From contig JACKEH010000065.1 of NCBI GenBank assembly GCA_020633125.1, positions 1 to 23,663 on the forward strand: a DNA stretch of 23,663 nt. The letters are read 5' to 3'. Below are positions 20,922-23,663 of this stretch, piece by piece. The notes beneath the pieces are model-generated. The model was not told where the DNA came from. It ran no database searches and was given only the letters and a program-made list of their open reading frames with translations. The position numbers and the translations under genes are program-made. Every line of letters begins with the position of its first letter. Positions within the stretch are counted from its first letter, which is position 1. Source of the stretch: Sandaracinus sp. GTDB taxonomy: Bacteria; Myxococcota_A; Polyangia; Polyangiales; Houyiibacteriaceae.

Positions 20922-23663
20922 TCAGTCTTCGCGGCGTCGGCGCACCAACCAGCCGAGCATCAGCAGCGCGAGGGTGGTGTGTCCACCGGAGCCGCCCGCC
21001 GCGCATCCCGCGCCACCCGCAAAGCCGCCGTTGCTCGTCTCTCCGGCGTCCACGTCCGTGCCGGCGTCGCCCGTCGCGGCGTCCACCGCGGTGCCGCCAT
21101 CGCTCGGCGTGCCACCGTCGGTCGTACCACCGTCCGACGTGCCACCGTCGACGCCCGCGTCCGGCGTCACCACCGGCATCGGGTCGAGGTAGTCGGGGAT
21201 GCCGTCCATGTCGGAATCACCGATGCCCTCTTCGCGATCGCCGGGCGCCTCCCCGTCGGCGTCCGCGTCGAGCCAGTTGTCGTCGCCGTCTCCGTCGACG
21301 TCTTCCGTGGTGCCGCGCGAGTCGGCGATCTCCCGCGTCGTCGGGATGTTGTCGCCGTCGTCGTCGGGATCGAGGTAGTCCGGCGTCCCGTCCGTGTCGG
21401 TGTCGCGACACGGCTCGGAGGGGCATTCGTTGCGGGTCTCGAGCCCATCGCCGTCGTCGTCCACGTCCAGGTGGTCGGGGAAGCCGTCGGCGTCGGTGTC
21501 GACCGTGCCCGAGCCTTCGTCGACGGTGAGGATTCCGTCGCCGTCGTCGTCGGGATCGAGGTAGTCGGGCGTGGTGTCCGCGTCGCTGTCGGCGCAGGCC
21601 GACGGCATCGGGCATTCGAGCGCGGTCGGCACTCCGTCCTCGTCGTCGTCGGGGTCGAGGTAGTCGGGCGTGCCGTCCATGTCGCTGTCGCGGCACGGCT
21701 CGCTCGGGCACTCGTCGGTGTCGACCAGGCCGTCGCCGTCCGAGTCGAGCGTCGCCGACACCGAGAAGGTGCCGTCGTCCGTCGCCACGTTGCCGGCCGC
21801 GTCGGTCGAGACGGCGCCCACGGTGTGCGTCCCCTCGGCGAGGTCGCTGTCGGCGCGGACGGACCAGAGGCCCGCGGCGTCGGCGACCACGCTTCCGACC
21901 TCGGTGCCGTCGATGGACACGACGACCGTCGCGCCCGGTTCGGCGGTGCCGGAGATCGTCGGCCTCGGTCCCGGCACCGTCGCGGCCTCGGCCGGGCCTT
22001 CGATGACGACCTCGGTCTGCGTGTCGACGAAGCCCGAGACGGTGTCGGTCGCAGTGCGCCCCATGTCGTCGATGGCGACGCGCGCACCACGTGCTCTCCG
22101 TCGTCGAGCGGCGTGGAGACGTCGAGCGACCAGTTGCCGTCTCCGTCGGCGGTGACGGTTCCGATCCACATGCCGTCGACGAAGACCTGGACCGTCGCGT
22201 TCGCCTCGGTCGTGCCGGTGAGCGTCGGGGTTGCGTCGTTCGTCACGCCCCCGTGCGGCGGTCCCGTCAGCGCGATGCGAGGCGCGTCGACCACCACCGT
22301 GAAACGGTGCGCGTCGACCGTGGTGTACGCGTCGCGATCCGTGACCGACGCGAGCACCAGGTGCTCGCCGGCTGCCAGCGCTTCCATGAGCGGCAACGAC
22401 CACATGCCACGCTCGTCGGCCCGCACGTGACCCACGATCGTGCCGTCGATCACCACCAAGACCACGCTGCCCGGCGTCGCGCTGCCCGTGACGATGGGCA
22501 TCGTGTCGCGGGTGGTCGCGTTGTCGGCCGGGTGGCGAATCTCGACACGCGGGCCGGGCAGCTCCACGTCGAGCGTGCCCGAGTCGGTGGCTTCGTTGCC
22601 CGCTTCGTCGACCGATTCGACGCTCACCGTGTGGTTGCCCGCGTCGAGCGGCGTCGTCAGTTGGAGCGTCCAGTTCCCTTCCGCGTCGACGACGACGCTG
22701 CCGACGACGCTGCCGTCGACCGAGACCTCGACCGTCGCACCGGGCTCTCCCGTGCCGCTGAGCTCCGGCGTGGTGTCGCCGGTGACCTCGGGCTGGAGCC
22801 ATTCGACCGCGTTGCCGAGGTCGACCTCGAACGACGCGCCCGCCGCGGCGGTGTTGCCGAACGTGTCGGTCGCCGTCGCGGAGACCTCGTGCGTGCCCTC
22901 CGCGAGCGCGCTCGTCACGTCGATGGACCACGTGCCGTCGCCCGCGACGGTGACGGTGCCGAGCTCGGTTCCGTCGACGCTGACGACCACCGACGCGCCG
23001 GGCTCACCCGTGCCGGAGATGGTGGGTGTGGCGGTCATGACCCGCTCGCCCGCGCCGGGGCTCGTGATGTCCACGGTGGTCGAGAGGTCGACCGTGAACG
23101 ACGAGGTGTCCGACGCCGTGTTGCCTGCGGCGTCGCGCGAGGTGACCGCCACGGAGTGCGCGCCGTCCCCGAGCGCGTCCGTCACGTCGATCGTCCACGT
23201 GCCGTCGGCGCCGACGGTGGCGATGCCGAGCATCATGCCGTCGACCATCACGGCGACCATCGCGCCGGGTTCGCCCGTGCCGGAGATGGTCGGCGTGGTG
23301 TTCGTGGAGCGGTCGCCGTCGGCCGGCGCGGTGATGGCGACCGAGGTCGACGTGTCGACCGTGAAGTCGGCGCCGTCCATCGCCATGTCCATGCCGCCCA
23401 TCACGGTGGCGATCACGGTGTGCATCCCGTCCGCGATGTCGCTCGACGGCGTGAAGCTCCAGGTGCCGGTCGCGTCGGCCGTGGCCATGCCGAGCGCGCC
23501 GCTGTCGAGCGTGAGCACGACCGTGATGCCCGGCGTCGCGGTGCCGGAGATCACGGGACGCGGTTCGTTGCCGATCGAGTCGTTCGCCGGCGTGACGAGG
23601 TCGACGGCCACGACCGAGCACGTGACGTTCGCGTCGCAGATGCCGAGCGAGCACGAGGTGCCG
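20922..23663 (-). CDS. Ig-like/thrombospondin type 3 repeat surface protein with MYXO-CTERM (5' end off window)
   Basis: At least 910 residues are visible; the N-terminus lies beyond 23663. Seven Ig-like repeats of about 85-95 residues each follow one pattern: TPTISGTGEPGA, VVVSVDG, GTVTVxxDGTWSIDV, LAEGTHxVxxxxxDxxGN. Next come acidic calcium-binding thrombospondin type 3 repeats (DSDGDGLVDTDEC, DSDMDGTPDYLDPDDD; about 21181-21755), then a Gly/Asp/Thr tether (DGGTSDGGTTDGG). The end is MYXO-CTERM: GGAGCAAGG, a hydrophobic helix, then RRRRED. That tail is used for anchoring and myxosortase-type processing at the cell surface. One frameshift lies near 22089 in a GCGCGCG run inside the sixth repeat; adding one base restores VAIDDMGRTATDTVSGFVDT. 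A role in adhesion is inference. Confidence 0.88.

Noticed and set aside
21181..21755. Regular repeats that might suggest a CRISPR array
   Set aside because: They are in-frame, degenerate and code for calcium-binding DxDxDG repeats. There are no unique spacers of constant size.

Overview
The window is GC-rich, gene-dense bacterial DNA that looks like a member of the Myxococcota, probably near the Polyangiales or Sandaracinaceae. The lineage call is an inference. It rests on a PEGA-type serine/threonine kinase, Asp/Ala/Gly-rich lipoproteins (DAG-type linkers), a C-terminal MYXO-CTERM sorting signal, a glycine-rich RRM protein, and an NtrC-family remnant. No tRNA, rRNA, CRISPR array, IS transposase or phage gene was seen.

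Layout. 0.2-3.8 kb: a Ser/Thr kinase with a C-terminal PEGA domain, a small lipoprotein and a Lys/Ala-rich histone-H1-like protein. 3.9-4.5 kb (minus): an internally deleted response-regulator remnant. 4.7-7.0 kb: a two-gene ABC-2 (NatA/NatB-like) exporter operon, convergent with glucose-6-phosphate isomerase (pgi, minus). 8.7-8.9 kb: a 165-bp element with 30-bp perfect inverted termini. 9.0-10.2 kb: a phasin-like protein (minus) divergent from two tiny coupled ORFs, with a cluster of TGACGCG operator-like sites between them. 10.2-11.3 kb: a lipoprotein with a Cys-rich module and an FGE/SUMF1-type domain. 11.4-13.4 kb (minus): an RRM RNA-binding protein and an endonuclease VIII-like DNA glycosylase. 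13.4-17.9 kb: five recognisable genes, all broken by single-base indels. They are a conserved hypothetical, a circularly permuted ATP-grasp protein, an alpha-E protein, an SDR oxidoreductase and a single-domain response regulator. 18.1-19.9 kb: a TerB-like protein coupled to RecX, and an alpha/beta hydrolase. 19.9-20.6 kb (minus): a DUF2490-like outer-membrane protein. 20.9 kb to the window end (minus): a large surface protein with Ig-like repeats, thrombospondin type 3 repeats and MYXO-CTERM, running off the right edge.

How the genes relate. The ABC pair is a real operon (GTGA overlap). The ATP-grasp and alpha-E genes form a coupled pair (ATGA overlap once frames are restored). TerB-recX is coupled (TGATG). 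The phasin and the small-ORF pair share one control region and are probably co-regulated. Most other genes stand alone and are separated by hairpins.

Most notable observations: (1) a sharply bounded block of roughly 25 homopolymer-type indels between about 13.5 and 17.7 kb, which looks more like uncorrected sequence than natural decay; (2) the 165-bp cruciform-capable element beside pgi; (3) the TGACGCG operator cluster; (4) several genes whose -10-like hexamer sits 5-7 nt before the start codon, suggesting leaderless transcripts; (5) a response-regulator scar that joins receiver residues directly to the sigma-54 AAA+ lid and Fis domain.
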